DNA of 64,000 bases from Streptomyces longispororuber (GCF_014656095.1 NZ_BNBT01000007.1:62001-126000), one strand, 5' to 3'; positions 43,720 to 51,911 are shown, numbered from the stretch's first letter. Notes: generated by a model not told the origin, from the sequence alone. Program-made: numbers and translations.

Positions 43720-44508
43720 AAGGATCGCGTCGACGTACCCGCCGTCGACGCGCAGCGCGCCGCCGGTCGTGGCGGAGGCCAGGTCGGAGCTGAGGTACAC
43801 CACCATGTTGGCGATCTCCTCCGGTTCGATGAGGCGCTGGAGCAGCGACTGGGGGCGGTGCTCCTTCATGAAGACGCGCTGTGCCTCGTCCCAGGGCAGG
43901 TCGCGGTCGACGAGCTGGTAGACGAAGTCCTCCACGCCCTTGGTGTGGGTGGGCCCGGCGATGACGGAGTTCACGGTGACGCCGGTGCCCGCGGCCTGTT
44001 TGGCGAAGCCGCGGCCGACGGCGAGCAGGGCGGTCTTCGACACGCCGTAGTGGATCATCTCGGCGGGGGTCACGACGGCCGAGTCGCTGGCGATGTACTG
44101 GACGCGGCCCCAGCCCCGCTCGGCCATCCGCGGCAGGTACGTGCGGGTGAGGCGGACGGCGGCCAGGACGTTGACGTCGAAGTAGCGGCGCCACTCCGCG
44201 TCCGTGATCTCCAGCGGGTCCTGGGCGCCGAAGATGCCGAGGTTGTTGATGAGGACGTCGACCTCCGGCAGGAGCTCGTGCACCCGCTCCCCGCCGTCGT
44301 CGGCGGCGACGTCGGCGGCCACGGGGACGAAGTCGCCGCCCGGCACCTCCTCCCCGAGCCGCTCGACGGCCTCGTCCACCCGCTTCGGGTCCCGTCCGTT
44401 GATCCCGACGCGTGCCCCGGCCCGGGCGAGCCCGGTCGCGATGGCGGCCCCGATGCCCTGGGTGGACCCGGTCACGAGAGCCGTCCGTCCGGTGAGGTCG
44501 ATCTGCAT
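43714..44508 (-). CDS. Short-chain dehydrogenase/reductase
   Basis: 264 aa from ATG 44508. TALVTGSTQGIGAAIATGLA (cofactor loop), INGRDPKRV (suggests NADP preference), VDVLINNLGIFG, YIASDSAVV and IHYGVSKTALL (Ser-Tyr-Lys triad), GGALRVDGGYVDA. Classical SDR; substrate unknown. Monocistronic, with a 340-bp upstream gap. Confidence 0.9.
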   Translation of the reverse strand: MQIDLTGRTALVTGSTQGIGAAIATGLARAGARVGINGRDPKRVDEAVERLGEEVPGGDFVPVAADVAADDGGERVHELLPEVDVLINNLGIFGAQDPLEITDAEWRRYFDVNVLAAVRLTRTYLPRMAERGWGRVQYIASDSAVVTPAEMIHYGVSKTALLAVGRGFAKQAAGTGVTVNSVIAGPTHTKGVEDFVYQLVDRDLPWDEAQRVFMKEHRPQSLLQRLIEPEEIANMVVYLSSDLASATTGGALRVDGGYVDAILP

Positions 44509-44847
44509 GGCGTGCCTTCTCCTCGCTGTGCGACGTACACAAGGTCGGTGGGTGGGCGCGGTGCGCGGCTCGCGGCGGCCCGGTCACGAGGCTTCCCCGG
44601 CGGCGGGCCGATGATCCGTCCGGATCCTCGTACGTCGACATCGTTCGGCCACCCGGCGGACGGGGCGGAACGCCGCGGGACGGGACGGGAGCGGACGATC
44701 AGGGCGATCAGGACAGGGCAGGGCAGGAGCGAGCCGGGGGCGACCCGGGGGGCGCGGGCCCGGTACGCCCGCTCGCGGGCCGTCTCCCGCTCCGTGGGGC
44801 CCGTGCCTTTCGCTGCACGAGGCGCATACATCCCTTAACGTGCCCAT
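44509..44847. other. 339-bp divergent intergenic region
   Basis: Between the SDR start and the PepSY lipoprotein start. Purine-rich (GGGACGGGAGCGGACGATCA, then GGGCGATCAGGACAGGGCAG). No operator or gene recognised; it must contain both promoters. Confidence 0.4.
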
Positions 44848-45549
44848 ATGGTCACTAAAAGGAATGAAACCGTTCCCGGGAAGAAGCGCGGGCCCCTCCC
44901 GACGGCGCGCGGCGCGGGCCTGCTGTGCGCGGCGGTCGCGGCGGCGGCCCTGCTCACGGGCTGCGGCGACGACGACAAGGACAACGGCGACGGGAGCGGC
45001 GCCGCCGGCACCTCCAAGGCGCCGCCCACCGCCGCCTCCGCCACGGCGAGCGGCGGTGCCCTCACCGAGGACCAGTCCGAGCGCAAGGACCTCGTCCCGA
45101 AGGCCAAGGTCGGCTACGACAAGGCGCTGAGCGCCGCGGTCGCGGCGGTGCCGAAGTCGAAGCCCGTCTCCACCGAGCTGAAGGGCCCGGCCGACAGGCC
45201 CGTCTGGGAGACCGAGGTCGCCACCACCGACGGCTCCGCCCACACCGTCCGCGTGGACGCGGTCACCGGAAAGGCCGACAAGGCGCAGGCGAAGGCGGAC
45301 GACGACGCCGACGACAAGCGCGAGCTGGCACGGTGGCTGGACAAGGCCACGGTGAGCGCGGAGCAGGCCGCGCAGACCGCCACCGGCAAGACCAAGGGCA
45401 CGGTGACCTCCGTCGAGCTCGACGACACCGACAAGGGCACGCCGAAGTGGTCCGTCGACGTCGTGACGACCGACGACTGGAACAAGACGACGTACGACAT
45501 CGACGCGACCAACCGCAAGGTCCTGCGGGAACACGTGGACCGCGACTGA
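44848..45549 (+). CDS. PepSY-domain lipoprotein
   Basis: 233 aa. A long n-region, hydrophobic stretch and lipobox ALLTGCG indicate a lipoprotein; an acidic/Ala-Ser linker follows. Two PepSY units: VGYDKALSAAVAAVPKSKPV to WETEVATTDGSAHTVRVDAV, and DKATVSAEQAAQTATGKT to WSVDVVTTDDWNKTTYDIDA. PepSY proteins often inhibit proteases or sense at the cell surface. Followed by a strong hairpin. Confidence 0.88.
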   Translation: MVTKRNETVPGKKRGPLPTARGAGLLCAAVAAAALLTGCGDDDKDNGDGSGAAGTSKAPPTAASATASGGALTEDQSERKDLVPKAKVGYDKALSAAVAAVPKSKPVSTELKGPADRPVWETEVATTDGSAHTVRVDAVTGKADKAQAKADDDADDKRELARWLDKATVSAEQAAQTATGKTKGTVTSVELDDTDKGTPKWSVDVVTTDDWNKTTYDIDATNRKVLREHVDRD

Positions 45550-45568
45550 CGGGACCGCCCGCACCCGC

Positions 45569-45612
45569 GCGGTGAGGCGCCGCCCCGGAGTCCGGGGCCG
45601 GTGCCTCACCGC
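45569..45612. terminator. Bidirectional terminator
   Basis: GCGGTGAGGC (45569-45578) pairs with GCCTCACCGC (45603-45612), extended inwards by GCCCC/GGGGC. Lies between convergent PepSY and GNAT genes. Confidence 0.85.
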
Positions 45613-45657
45613 TGTCGTCCGTCGCGCCCGCTCCCCGACGGTTCCACTCGTGGTTCC

Positions 45658-46053
45658 TCAGAGCGCGACGAGCCCGGCGCGGGTCGGCGTGAAGCCGCAG
45701 GACTCGACGTAGAACGGCGCGAGTCCGTCGTCGAAGTCGACGTGCAGCCACTCGCACCCGGCCGCGCGTGCCCGCCGGACGGTCTCGGCGACGAGCCCGG
45801 CCCCGACACCGCGGCGGCGGTGCGCCGCGGCGACCACCGTGTCCAGGACGAAGGCGTGCACGCCGCCGTCCCAGGCGACGTTCACGAACCCGACCAGGGC
45901 GCCGTCGCGGTGCGCGCAGACCCAGCCGAGGCTGTGCCGCCGCACCTGCGCGAGCCAGTCGATGTCCAGGACCGGGTGGCCGAACCCCTCCGCGTGCAGC
46001 GCGTTGACGTCCTCGTTGTCGAAGTCGCCGCGCCAGGTGTACCTGATCGTCAT
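45658..46053 (-). CDS. GNAT-family acetyltransferase
   Basis: 131 aa from ATG 46053. YTWRGDFDNEDVNALHAEGF, FVNVAWDGGVHAFVLDTVVA, AHRRRGVGAGLVAETVRRAR (acetyl-CoA loop R-x-x-G-x-G), AGCEWLHVDFDDGLAPFYVE, SCGFTPTRAGL. Small, complete GNAT. Substrate unknown. Confidence 0.88.
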   Translation of the reverse strand: MTIRYTWRGDFDNEDVNALHAEGFGHPVLDIDWLAQVRRHSLGWVCAHRDGALVGFVNVAWDGGVHAFVLDTVVAAAHRRRGVGAGLVAETVRRARAAGCEWLHVDFDDGLAPFYVESCGFTPTRAGLVAL

Positions 46054-46178
46054 GGCACCGACGATGCCATGGCCGACGGTGTCGTACCGGGCGCGCGGAC
46101 CGTATTCCGACGGGACTACGGGACTCGCCGGACCGGGTCCCGTACGCAATACGCGCACCGGCCCCACCCGAAGGCCGC

Positions 46179-46958
46179 TCAGGGCCGCGGCACCGGCGCG
46201 CGCGGCCCCACCCGGGTCGTGCGCGCCCTCCGGAAGAGGGGCATCGCGAGGGCCACGGGAGGACGCGCCGACGAGGGCTCCCCCACGGGCTCGGCGGGCG
46301 CGGGGAACCGGCGCGGCACGGCGTCGCCGGGAGCGGGAGCGGGGGCGGGGGCCCGCAGGGTGCGGGTCAGGCGGTCGCCCGCGCGCAGCACCTCGTGGCG
46401 GCGCCGGACGCGACGCCAGGCCAGGCACCACCGCTCCCAATCGCCGCCCGTGACGTCGCACACCCGCAGGAACGCGTCGAGCTGCTGGAGGTCGAGCACG
46501 GACTTGCCCGCGAGCATGCGGTGCAGCGTGCTGTGCGGGAGTTCCCCGTGGCGTCCGGCCCGGCGCTCCATCTCGTCCAGGGGCATCGCGCCCGCCTGGT
46601 GGTAGAGCTGCTGCAAGGCGTGGATCAGCTCGTCCCTGTTGTACACGCTGTCGGGCCGGGGCACGTCCACCTCGGGGTTCCGGCGCCGGTACTCGGCGTA
46701 GCGCGCGGCCCGCCACAGGCCGCGCGCGTGTCCCACGGGGGCCCCGCAGGCCCGGGCGTACGCCTCCACCACCGGCAGGCGCGGGACGCGGGTGCCCGTG
46801 GTGGCGCGGGAGAAGGTGGTGTCGGAGAAGGCGTACGCGGACCTCCTGGCCAGCTCCCGGTGCGTGAGCCCTGCCGCGTGGCGCCACTCGCGCAGCCAGC
46901 GGGCCAGCTTCTCCAGGGCCGGGTCGGCGGCCGCCACCGGCCGTTCCGGGCGTCCCAC
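46179..46958 (-). CDS. XRE-family helix-turn-helix protein
   Basis: 259 aa from GTG 46958 with GGAGGAGG 5 bases upstream. An HTH domain at residues 15-75 (LARWLREWRHAAGLTHRELA, RRSAYAFSDTTFSRATTGTR) is followed by a second HTH-like segment (RRAGRHGELPHSTLHRMLAG) and a proline/arginine-rich tail. This architecture is common in Streptomyces regulators. It starts 13 bp after the FQP-repeat membrane gene, so the two are one unit. Confidence 0.85.
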   Translation of the reverse strand: MGRPERPVAAADPALEKLARWLREWRHAAGLTHRELARRSAYAFSDTTFSRATTGTRVPRLPVVEAYARACGAPVGHARGLWRAARYAEYRRRNPEVDVPRPDSVYNRDELIHALQQLYHQAGAMPLDEMERRAGRHGELPHSTLHRMLAGKSVLDLQQLDAFLRVCDVTGGDWERWCLAWRRVRRRHEVLRAGDRLTRTLRAPAPAPAPGDAVPRRFPAPAEPVGEPSSARPPVALAMPLFRRARTTRVGPRAPVPRP

Positions 46959-46971
46959 GGCACCTCCTCCG

Positions 46972-47391
46972 TCACCGCGCGTCCGGCGCGAGCGGGGCGT
47001 GCCGCGCCAGGTGGGCGCCGACCAGGCCCGCGGCCGCCAGCACCTCGGCGACGACGACGGCGGGCAGCCCGGCGGCGGCCAGGGCAGCCCCGAGGACGAG
47101 GACCACGACGACGATGACGGTCCGCCCGGTGCCGGGGCGGACCGGGAACGTGTCGGGGGCGCAGGCAGGACGTCGGCGTGACGGGCACGGTGACTTGGGC
47201 GACCGGAAGGACCGGGAAGAACTGAAAGACCGGAAAGACCGGAAAGACCGGAGCGGCTCGACCGGCTCGACCGACTTGAACGACTCGACCGGCTCGACCG
47301 GCTCGACCGGCTGGAACGGCTGGAACGGCTGGAACGGCTGGAACGGCTGGAACGGCTGGAACGGCTGGAACGGCTGGAACGGCTGGAACAT
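46972..47391 (-). CDS. FQP-repeat membrane protein
   Basis: 139 aa from ATG 47391, AGAGG 6 bases upstream. It opens with nine FQP triplets, then VEPVEPVES, RSFRSFRSF-type triplets, a basic Cys-containing segment and finally a hydrophobic C-terminal region (TVIVVVVLVLGAALAAAG, VVVAEVLAAAGLVGAHL) that makes one or two membrane helices. The repeat part would be a disordered aromatic/proline chain on one face of the membrane. I know no family. It is the leading gene of the unit with the XRE regulator, so it may be its target or partner. Confidence 0.65.
   Translation of the reverse strand: MFQPFQPFQPFQPFQPFQPFQPFQPFQPVEPVEPVESFKSVEPVEPLRSFRSFRSFSSSRSFRSPKSPCPSRRRPACAPDTFPVRPGTGRTVIVVVVLVLGAALAAAGLPAVVVAEVLAAAGLVGAHLARHAPLAPDAR
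47205..47390 (-). repeat. 9-bp minisatellite encoding FQP/VEP/SFR triplets
   Basis: Nine nearly perfect GGCTGGAAC units, then GGCTCGACC units, then GACCGGAAA-type units, all of period 9 across about 185 bp and all in the frame of the membrane protein. Confidence 0.95.
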
Positions 47392-47519
47392 GGACTACCT
47401 CTGGTTCTCGGTGTGCGGCGTTCCTCGCCCCCGTGCCAGGACGCCGTGCGGGGGCAACCGGGCGACGGCGTACGCCCGTTGGGCAGCATGGTGGCAGTCC
47501 GCCGCGCGCCCTCGCGGGG

Positions 47520-47652
47520 GTTGATGCGGTGGCGCCCCGCCCACCGCCGCCCCCGGGGCCCCGCGGCTCCGCTCCCCCGCGCGCGGCACCTGCGCGGACG
47601 CGTCGGGTGCGCGGGTGTGGGGCGCCCGGGGAAGGGAGTTGATGCGGTGGCG
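47520..47652. promoter_or_regulatory. Direct repeat upstream of the FQP/XRE unit
   Basis: GTTGATGCGGTGGCG occurs at 47520-47534 and identically at 47638-47652, 118 bp apart, in the promoter region of the FQP gene and downstream of the ThrRS gene. Candidate binding site for the XRE regulator. Confidence 0.45.
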
Positions 47653-47678
47653 GCCAACGCCCCTGTGGCGACCCGGTG

Positions 47679-48905
47679 CTACAGGGCGTCGTCGTCCCAC
47701 AGGCGGGGGCTGTGGGCGGCGACGAGCGCGCTGACGCGGGCGAGGGCGTCGTCCGCCGGGAGGGGGGCGGGCCGCCGCCCGTCCCGCAGGCGCAGCGCGA
47801 CGTGGCCGTCGGCCGCCTCCCTGGCGCCGATGACGGCTTGGTAGGGCACCAGGCGGGCCTCGCGGACGCGGGCGCCGAGGCTGCCGCGCTCCGGGCCGAC
47901 GACGTCCGCGCGCAGTCCTCGCTCGTCGCACCGCCGGGCGAGCGCCGCGGCCTGCGGCACCTGGGCGTCGGACACCGGCAGGACCGCCACCTGGGTGGGG
48001 GCGAGCCAGACGGGGAAGGCGCCGCCGTGCCGTTCGACGAGGTGGGCGACGGCGCGCTCCACGCTGCCGACGATGCTGCGGTGGACCATGACCGGCCGGT
48101 GCCTGGCGCCGTCCGCGCCGGTGTAGCGCAGGTCGAACCGCTCGGGCTGGTGGAGGTCGACCTGGACGGTGGACAGGGTGGACTCGCGGCCGGCGCTGTC
48201 GGCGACCTGGACGTCGATCTTGGGGCCGTAGAAGGCGGCCTCCCCCTCGGCGGCCTCGTAGGCGAGCCCGGAGCGGTCAAGGGCCTCGGCCAGCAGCGCG
48301 GTGGACCGCTGCCACTTCTCGGGGTCGGCGACGTACTTGCCGCCGGTGCCGGGCAGGGAGAGCCGGTAACGGGCCGGGGTGAGGCCGAGCGCCTCGTACG
48401 CCCGGCGGATCATCTCCAGTGCCGCCCGCACCTCGTCGGCGACCTGGTCCAGGGTGCAGAAGACGTGCGCGTCGTTGAGGTGGATGGCCCGCACCCGGGT
48501 CAGCCCGCCGAGGACGCCCGACGGCTCCGAGCGGTACATGCCGCCGAGTTCGGCCATGCGCAGCGGCAGTTCGCGGTAGCTGTGCGCACGGGAGCGGTAG
48601 ATCACCGCGTGGTGCGGGCACAGGCTCGGGCGCAGGACGACCTGCTCGCCGCCCAACTCCATGGGCGGGAACATGTCGTCGCTGTAGTGCGACCAGTGCC
48701 CCGAGAGCTCGTACAGCTCGCGTTTGCCGAGCACCGGCGAGTAGACGTGCCGGTAGCCCGCGCGCCGCTCCGCCGCGTGGAGGTACTCCTCCAGGGCGTG
48801 CCGGACGGCCGCGCCGTCGGGCAGCCAGTACGGCAGGCCCGCGCCGATCAGCGGGGCGGTGTCGAACAGGCCGAGTTCGCGGCCGAGTCTGCGGTGGTCG
48901 TGCAT
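47679..48905 (-). CDS. thrS: Threonyl-tRNA synthetase paralogue lacking TGS and editing domains
   Basis: 408 aa from ATG 48905 (GGAG 6 bases upstream) against about 650 for a standard bacterial ThrRS. The catalytic core begins immediately: LFDTAPLIGAGLPYWLPDG (motif 1 region), LRPSLCPHHAVIYRSRAHSY (Zn Cys), MYRSEPSGVLGGLTRVRAIH and LNDAHVFC (motif 2, Zn His), PVMVHRSIVGSVERAVAHLV (Zn His, motif 3). The C-terminal anticodon-binding domain (VAVLPVSDAQVPQAAALARR) completes it. Without the N2 domain it cannot edit Ser-tRNA-Thr. Preceded by a Thr-coding leader and hairpin, so it is probably made only on threonine starvation or ThrRS inhibition. Confidence 0.92.
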   Translation of the reverse strand: MHDHRRLGRELGLFDTAPLIGAGLPYWLPDGAAVRHALEEYLHAAERRAGYRHVYSPVLGKRELYELSGHWSHYSDDMFPPMELGGEQVVLRPSLCPHHAVIYRSRAHSYRELPLRMAELGGMYRSEPSGVLGGLTRVRAIHLNDAHVFCTLDQVADEVRAALEMIRRAYEALGLTPARYRLSLPGTGGKYVADPEKWQRSTALLAEALDRSGLAYEAAEGEAAFYGPKIDVQVADSAGRESTLSTVQVDLHQPERFDLRYTGADGARHRPVMVHRSIVGSVERAVAHLVERHGGAFPVWLAPTQVAVLPVSDAQVPQAAALARRCDERGLRADVVGPERGSLGARVREARLVPYQAVIGAREAADGHVALRLRDGRRPAPLPADDALARVSALVAAHSPRLWDDDAL

Positions 48906-48946
48906 GGCGGTCTCCTCACGGACGGTGGGCGAGTGACCGCACGGCG

Positions 48947-48974
48947 AAGCCCCAGGGCACTCGCCCCGGGGCTT
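48947..48974 (-). terminator. Attenuator terminator hairpin of the ThrRS leader
   Basis: On the gene strand AAGCCCC (48974-48968) pairs with GGGGCTT (48953-48947), with an inner GGC/GCC. It lies between the leader peptide stop and the synthetase start. A competing antiterminator, GTCCCGG (49004-48998) with CCGGGGC (48969-48963), overlaps its 5' arm. Confidence 0.75.
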
Positions 48975-48989
48975 TCGGCCAGACATCTG

Positions 48990-49040
48990 TCAGCGCGCCG
49001 GGACGTTCTCCGGCGTCGTCGTCACCTGTGCGCGCTTCAT
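48990..49040 (-). CDS. Threonine leader peptide (16 aa) of the ThrRS gene
   Basis: ATG 49040 to TGA 48992-48990 encodes MKRAQVTTTPENVPAR with three consecutive ACG codons. A hairpin CGCCGG (49015-49010)/CCGGCG (49001-48996) begins within the last Thr codon. A ribosome stalled at the Thr codons would cover its first arm and release the second to form the antiterminator. There is no ribosome site; TAGCGT 8 bases before the ATG looks like a -10 box, so the mRNA is probably leaderless. Confidence 0.75.
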   Translation of the reverse strand: MKRAQVTTTPENVPAR

Positions 49041-49047
49041 GCGGGGG

Positions 49048-49053
49048 ACGCTA
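49048..49053 (-). promoter_or_regulatory. Candidate -10 box for a leaderless ThrRS leader transcript
   Basis: TAGCGT on the gene strand, 7 bases before the leader ATG, matches the actinobacterial TAnnnT -10 element with transcription starting at or next to the A of ATG. The -35 is not obvious. Confidence 0.5.
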
Positions 49054-49176
49054 GTCGGCCCGGTACGCGGCTCGCACCCGCTTTTCCGTTCGCGGGCGTG
49101 TCGGCGATGAGTTTCCCCGGCCCCGGCAGTCGCACTAGTGTCCGTGTTCTCGGGGGAAAGCTTCCGGAGGAATCAC

Positions 49177-49836
49177 ATGCCAGGGAACCACACGCCACAG
49201 TTGCTGAAGGTGCAGAACTTCACGGTCTCGCGGGACGGGTTCGGCGCCGGGGAGGGCCAGAGCCTGGAGCGGCCGTTCGGCCACGCCGACCCCCGGACGA
49301 TGATCGCCTGGGCCGGTGCCACGGCGAGCTGGCCCAACCGCACCGACGCCGGGGGCAGCCGCGGCCTCGACGACTACTTCACCCGCGACTTCCACCACAA
49401 CATCGGCGCCGAGATCATGGGCCGGAACAAGTTCGGTCCCCAGCGCGGGCCGTGGCGTGACGAGGAGTGGCGCGGCTGGTGGGGCGACGAACCCCCCTTC
49501 CACACCCCGGTGTTCGTCATGACGCACCACGAGCGCCCCTCGTTCACGCTCTCCGACACCACGTTCCACTTCGTGAACGCGGACCCGGCCACGGTGCTCG
49601 ACCGAGCGCGGGAGGCGGCGCGGGGCAAGGACGTCCGCCTCGGCGGCGGGGCCACCGTCATCCGGGAGTTCCTGGAGGCGGACCTCGTCGACACCCTGCA
49701 CGTGGCGGTCTGCGACGTGGAGCTCGGCTCCGGGGTGCGGCTCTGGGAGTCGCCGAAGGAGCTGCTCGACCGGTTCCACCTGGAGGTCGTGCCGAGCCCG
49801 AGCGGCGTGACGCACCACCTCTTCTGGCGGAAGTGA
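49177..49836 (+). CDS. Dihydrofolate reductase/RibD C-terminal-like protein
   Basis: 219 aa from ATG 49177 (GGAGG 6 bases upstream). LLKVQNFTVSRDGFGAGEGQ, EIMGRNKFGPQRGPW, PVFVMTHHERPSFTLSDTTF, VRLGGGATVIREFLEADLVD, TLHVAVCDVELGSGVRLWES. Typical RibD-C fold NADPH reductase. Not a true folate enzyme by context; substrate unknown. Confidence 0.88.
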   Translation: MPGNHTPQLLKVQNFTVSRDGFGAGEGQSLERPFGHADPRTMIAWAGATASWPNRTDAGGSRGLDDYFTRDFHHNIGAEIMGRNKFGPQRGPWRDEEWRGWWGDEPPFHTPVFVMTHHERPSFTLSDTTFHFVNADPATVLDRAREAARGKDVRLGGGATVIREFLEADLVDTLHVAVCDVELGSGVRLWESPKELLDRFHLEVVPSPSGVTHHLFWRK

Positions 49837-49950
49837 CACGGGGGCGGGCAGCCGCGCGCAAGAGCTGCTGCCCGCCCCAGGCCCCGGGCTCCCGGCCCCG
49901 CGCCCGTGAGGGGGCGCCCGCGGGAGGACACCCGTACCCCTCGCGGTAGT

Positions 49951-50493
49951 TCAGCCCACCCGCCGCACCAGCACCTGACCCGGCCAGCCCCCGTGCGCGA
50001 ACCGCTCGGCCGGGGTGAAGCCGTTGCGCTCGTAGAAGGCGACCAGCTCGCCTCCGCCGCCCGCCCAGCAGTCGACCCGCAGCAGTCCCACGCCCGCGCC
50101 GCGCGTCTCCTCGACGGCGTGGGCCAGCAGCGCCGCGCCGATGCCGGACCCGGCGTGCCGCCGGTCGGAGACCAGCAGCCGGACGTAGCGCTCCGGCTCC
50201 TCGGCCGGTGCGATTGGCATCTGCGGGCTGGGGCCGGTGTCCAGGACGAGGGCGCCCACCGGGGTGCCGTCCGCCTCCGCGACGTACGGGGTGTTCTCGG
50301 TCATGTACCGCTCGACCCGCGCCACCCCGCCGGGCTTGCGCGAGTAGGGCGTCGTGCCCCACTGCTCGGTGTTGCCGCGCGCGTTCATCCAGGCCACGGC
50401 TGCGTCGAGCATGTCCAGTACGGCCGGCGCGTCGGCCGGGCCGCCGGGGCGGATGCGGACGCCGTTCCGTATGTCAGGTGTCGTCTCGTTCAC
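49951..50493 (-). CDS. GNAT-family acetyltransferase
   Basis: 180 aa from GTG 50493. VRIRPGGPADAPAVLDMLDA, WMNARGNTEQWG (as in the GNAT gene near 29.3 kb), VRLLVSDRRHAGSGIGAALL (CoA loop), LLRVDCWAGGGGELVAFYER, NGFTPAERF. Complete. Substrate unknown; about 25% of its length resembles the 29.2-kb GNAT, same subfamily. Confidence 0.87.
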   Translation of the reverse strand: MNETTPDIRNGVRIRPGGPADAPAVLDMLDAAVAWMNARGNTEQWGTTPYSRKPGGVARVERYMTENTPYVAEADGTPVGALVLDTGPSPQMPIAPAEEPERYVRLLVSDRRHAGSGIGAALLAHAVEETRGAGVGLLRVDCWAGGGGELVAFYERNGFTPAERFAHGGWPGQVLVRRVG

Positions 50494-50651
50494 GCCGGGA
50501 GCCTAGTCAAAACCCTGGTGCGCGCGGGCAGGCGCCGATCTAGGCTGCCCCCGGACAGGGCCGCCCGCCGAGGGCCACGACGGCGCGGTCGTCCGGGCGG
50601 GCGCGGCCCCTCCCGGACGCACGCGGGCCCGCTCGGACGAACAGGAACCCC

Positions 50652-51236
50652 ATGAGTGACCACCTGAGTGACCACCTGAGTGAGCAGCCCGCGCGCTGGA
50701 CCCGAGCGACCACGTACCCCGACATGTGGGCCGACCCGGACGACGACCCCCGCGACACCGGCGGCCCCGCCCCGGAGGGCGAACTCGCCACGCTCCAGGA
50801 CTTCTTGACGAACTACCGCCTGACCCTGCGCATGAAGTGCGAGGGCCTGGACGCGGAGCAACTGGCCCGCCGGGCGGTGCCGCCGTCGTCGATGTCCCTG
50901 CTCGGCCTGGTCCGTCACCTGGCCGAGGTGGAGCGGGACTGGCGCAACTGGATCACCGACGGCGCACCCCTGCCGAAGCTGTACGGGAAGCGCGACGCGG
51001 ACTTCGACGGGGCGGTGGGCGAACAGGCCGTGGTCGACGCCGCGTTCGCGGACCTGGCACGCGAACAGGTTGCGACCGACGCGGCGCTGGCCACCCACCC
51101 GGACCTCGGCGAGCGCCTGGGCAAGGACCGGATCGCGGTCCGGGAACTCCTCGTGCACAGGATCGAGGAGTACGCCCGGCACTGCGGGCACGCCGACTTC
51201 CTGCGCGAGCGCGTCGACGGCCGGGTCGGCCAGTGA
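50652..51236 (+). CDS. DinB-family (DUF664) metal-binding protein
   Basis: 194 aa from ATG 50652. The start carries MSDHLSDHLSE, a tandem duplication. DinB four-helix bundle with three His positions: LLGLVRHLAEVERDWRNW, VRELLVHRIEEYARHCGHAD. Such proteins bind a metal and often transfer thiol groups (mycothiol-dependent) in actinomycetes. Partner unknown. Confidence 0.88.
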   Translation: MSDHLSDHLSEQPARWTRATTYPDMWADPDDDPRDTGGPAPEGELATLQDFLTNYRLTLRMKCEGLDAEQLARRAVPPSSMSLLGLVRHLAEVERDWRNWITDGAPLPKLYGKRDADFDGAVGEQAVVDAAFADLAREQVATDAALATHPDLGERLGKDRIAVRELLVHRIEEYARHCGHADFLRERVDGRVGQ

Positions 51237-51451
51237 CCCCCGGCGAACGGCCGGTGTCCAACGAGGCCCGGCCGTCACCCGAGCAGCCCGTGTCCCCCAA
51301 GGCCCCACACGTACCCGAGCGCCCCGTGTCCGAGAACGCCCCATAGCCGCCCAAGCGGCACGCACGAGGCCGTGTACACCGGCGCCCCCCGGGTACCCGG
51401 CGGTTTCCCGCTGCGAGTCCAGCTTCTCTCACGACACAAGGGAGGTTCCCC

Positions 51452-51688
51452 ATGACCAGCAGCACGGAGACCGGCGGCGTCACCGGCACGCAGGACAAGT
51501 CGTACAACCTGATCTGGTACGTCGAGGCGTGTCTGAGCAACGCGCTGCGGCTCGAGTCCTACATCCAGGACGCGGAGCGCGAGAAGGACACCGAGGTGGC
51601 GGAGTTGTTCCGCAAGGCGCAGTCCGACAGCCGCAAGGGCGCCGAGCTGGGCAAGAAGCTGCTCCGCTCCCGCCTGCGGGACGACTGA
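51452..51688 (+). CDS. Small conserved helical protein
   Basis: 78 aa from ATG 51452 (GGGAGG 7 bases upstream). NLIWYVEACLSNALRLESYI, QDAEREKDTEVAELFRKAQS, RKGAELGKKLLRSRL: two amphipathic helices, high charge. I have seen close relatives in Streptomyces without a function. Monocistronic, ends in a strong terminator. Confidence 0.85.
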   Translation: MTSSTETGGVTGTQDKSYNLIWYVEACLSNALRLESYIQDAEREKDTEVAELFRKAQSDSRKGAELGKKLLRSRLRDD

Positions 51689-51740
51689 CGCACGACCGCC
51701 GCACCACAGGACCGCGCGCCGGTGCGGCCGCGCGGTCCCG

Positions 51741-51770
51741 AGCCCCCTCGCCCCCACCGGCGAGGGGGCT
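51741..51770 (+). terminator. Rho-independent-type terminator
   Basis: AGCCCCCTCGCC (51741-51752) and GGCGAGGGGGCT (51759-51770), perfect 12-bp stem, 6-base loop, followed by TCC. A second dyad GACCGCGCG/CGCGCGGTC precedes it. Confidence 0.9.
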
Positions 51771-51911
51771 TCCGCCTGTTCCCGCCCGTGCGGCTCCCGC
51801 CCGCCTCCATCTGCGCGGTCCCGTCACCCGTGCCCGCTACGATCTCGATCACCAGGGGCTCCTGCGGGCCCCCGACCACTTCGAGACGCAGGCAGGCTGG
51901 GGGAAATCCGC

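Noticed and set aside
47205-47390. CRISPR-like array
   Set aside because: Units are 9 bp, contiguous and coding, with no unique spacers. The same applies to all other tandem repeats in the window.
51237-51440. Pro/Val/Ser repeat peptide after the DinB gene
   Set aside because: The repetitive frame (RPVSNEARPSPEQPVSPKAP) has no start or ribosome site of its own; it looks like degenerate repeat in an untranslated region.
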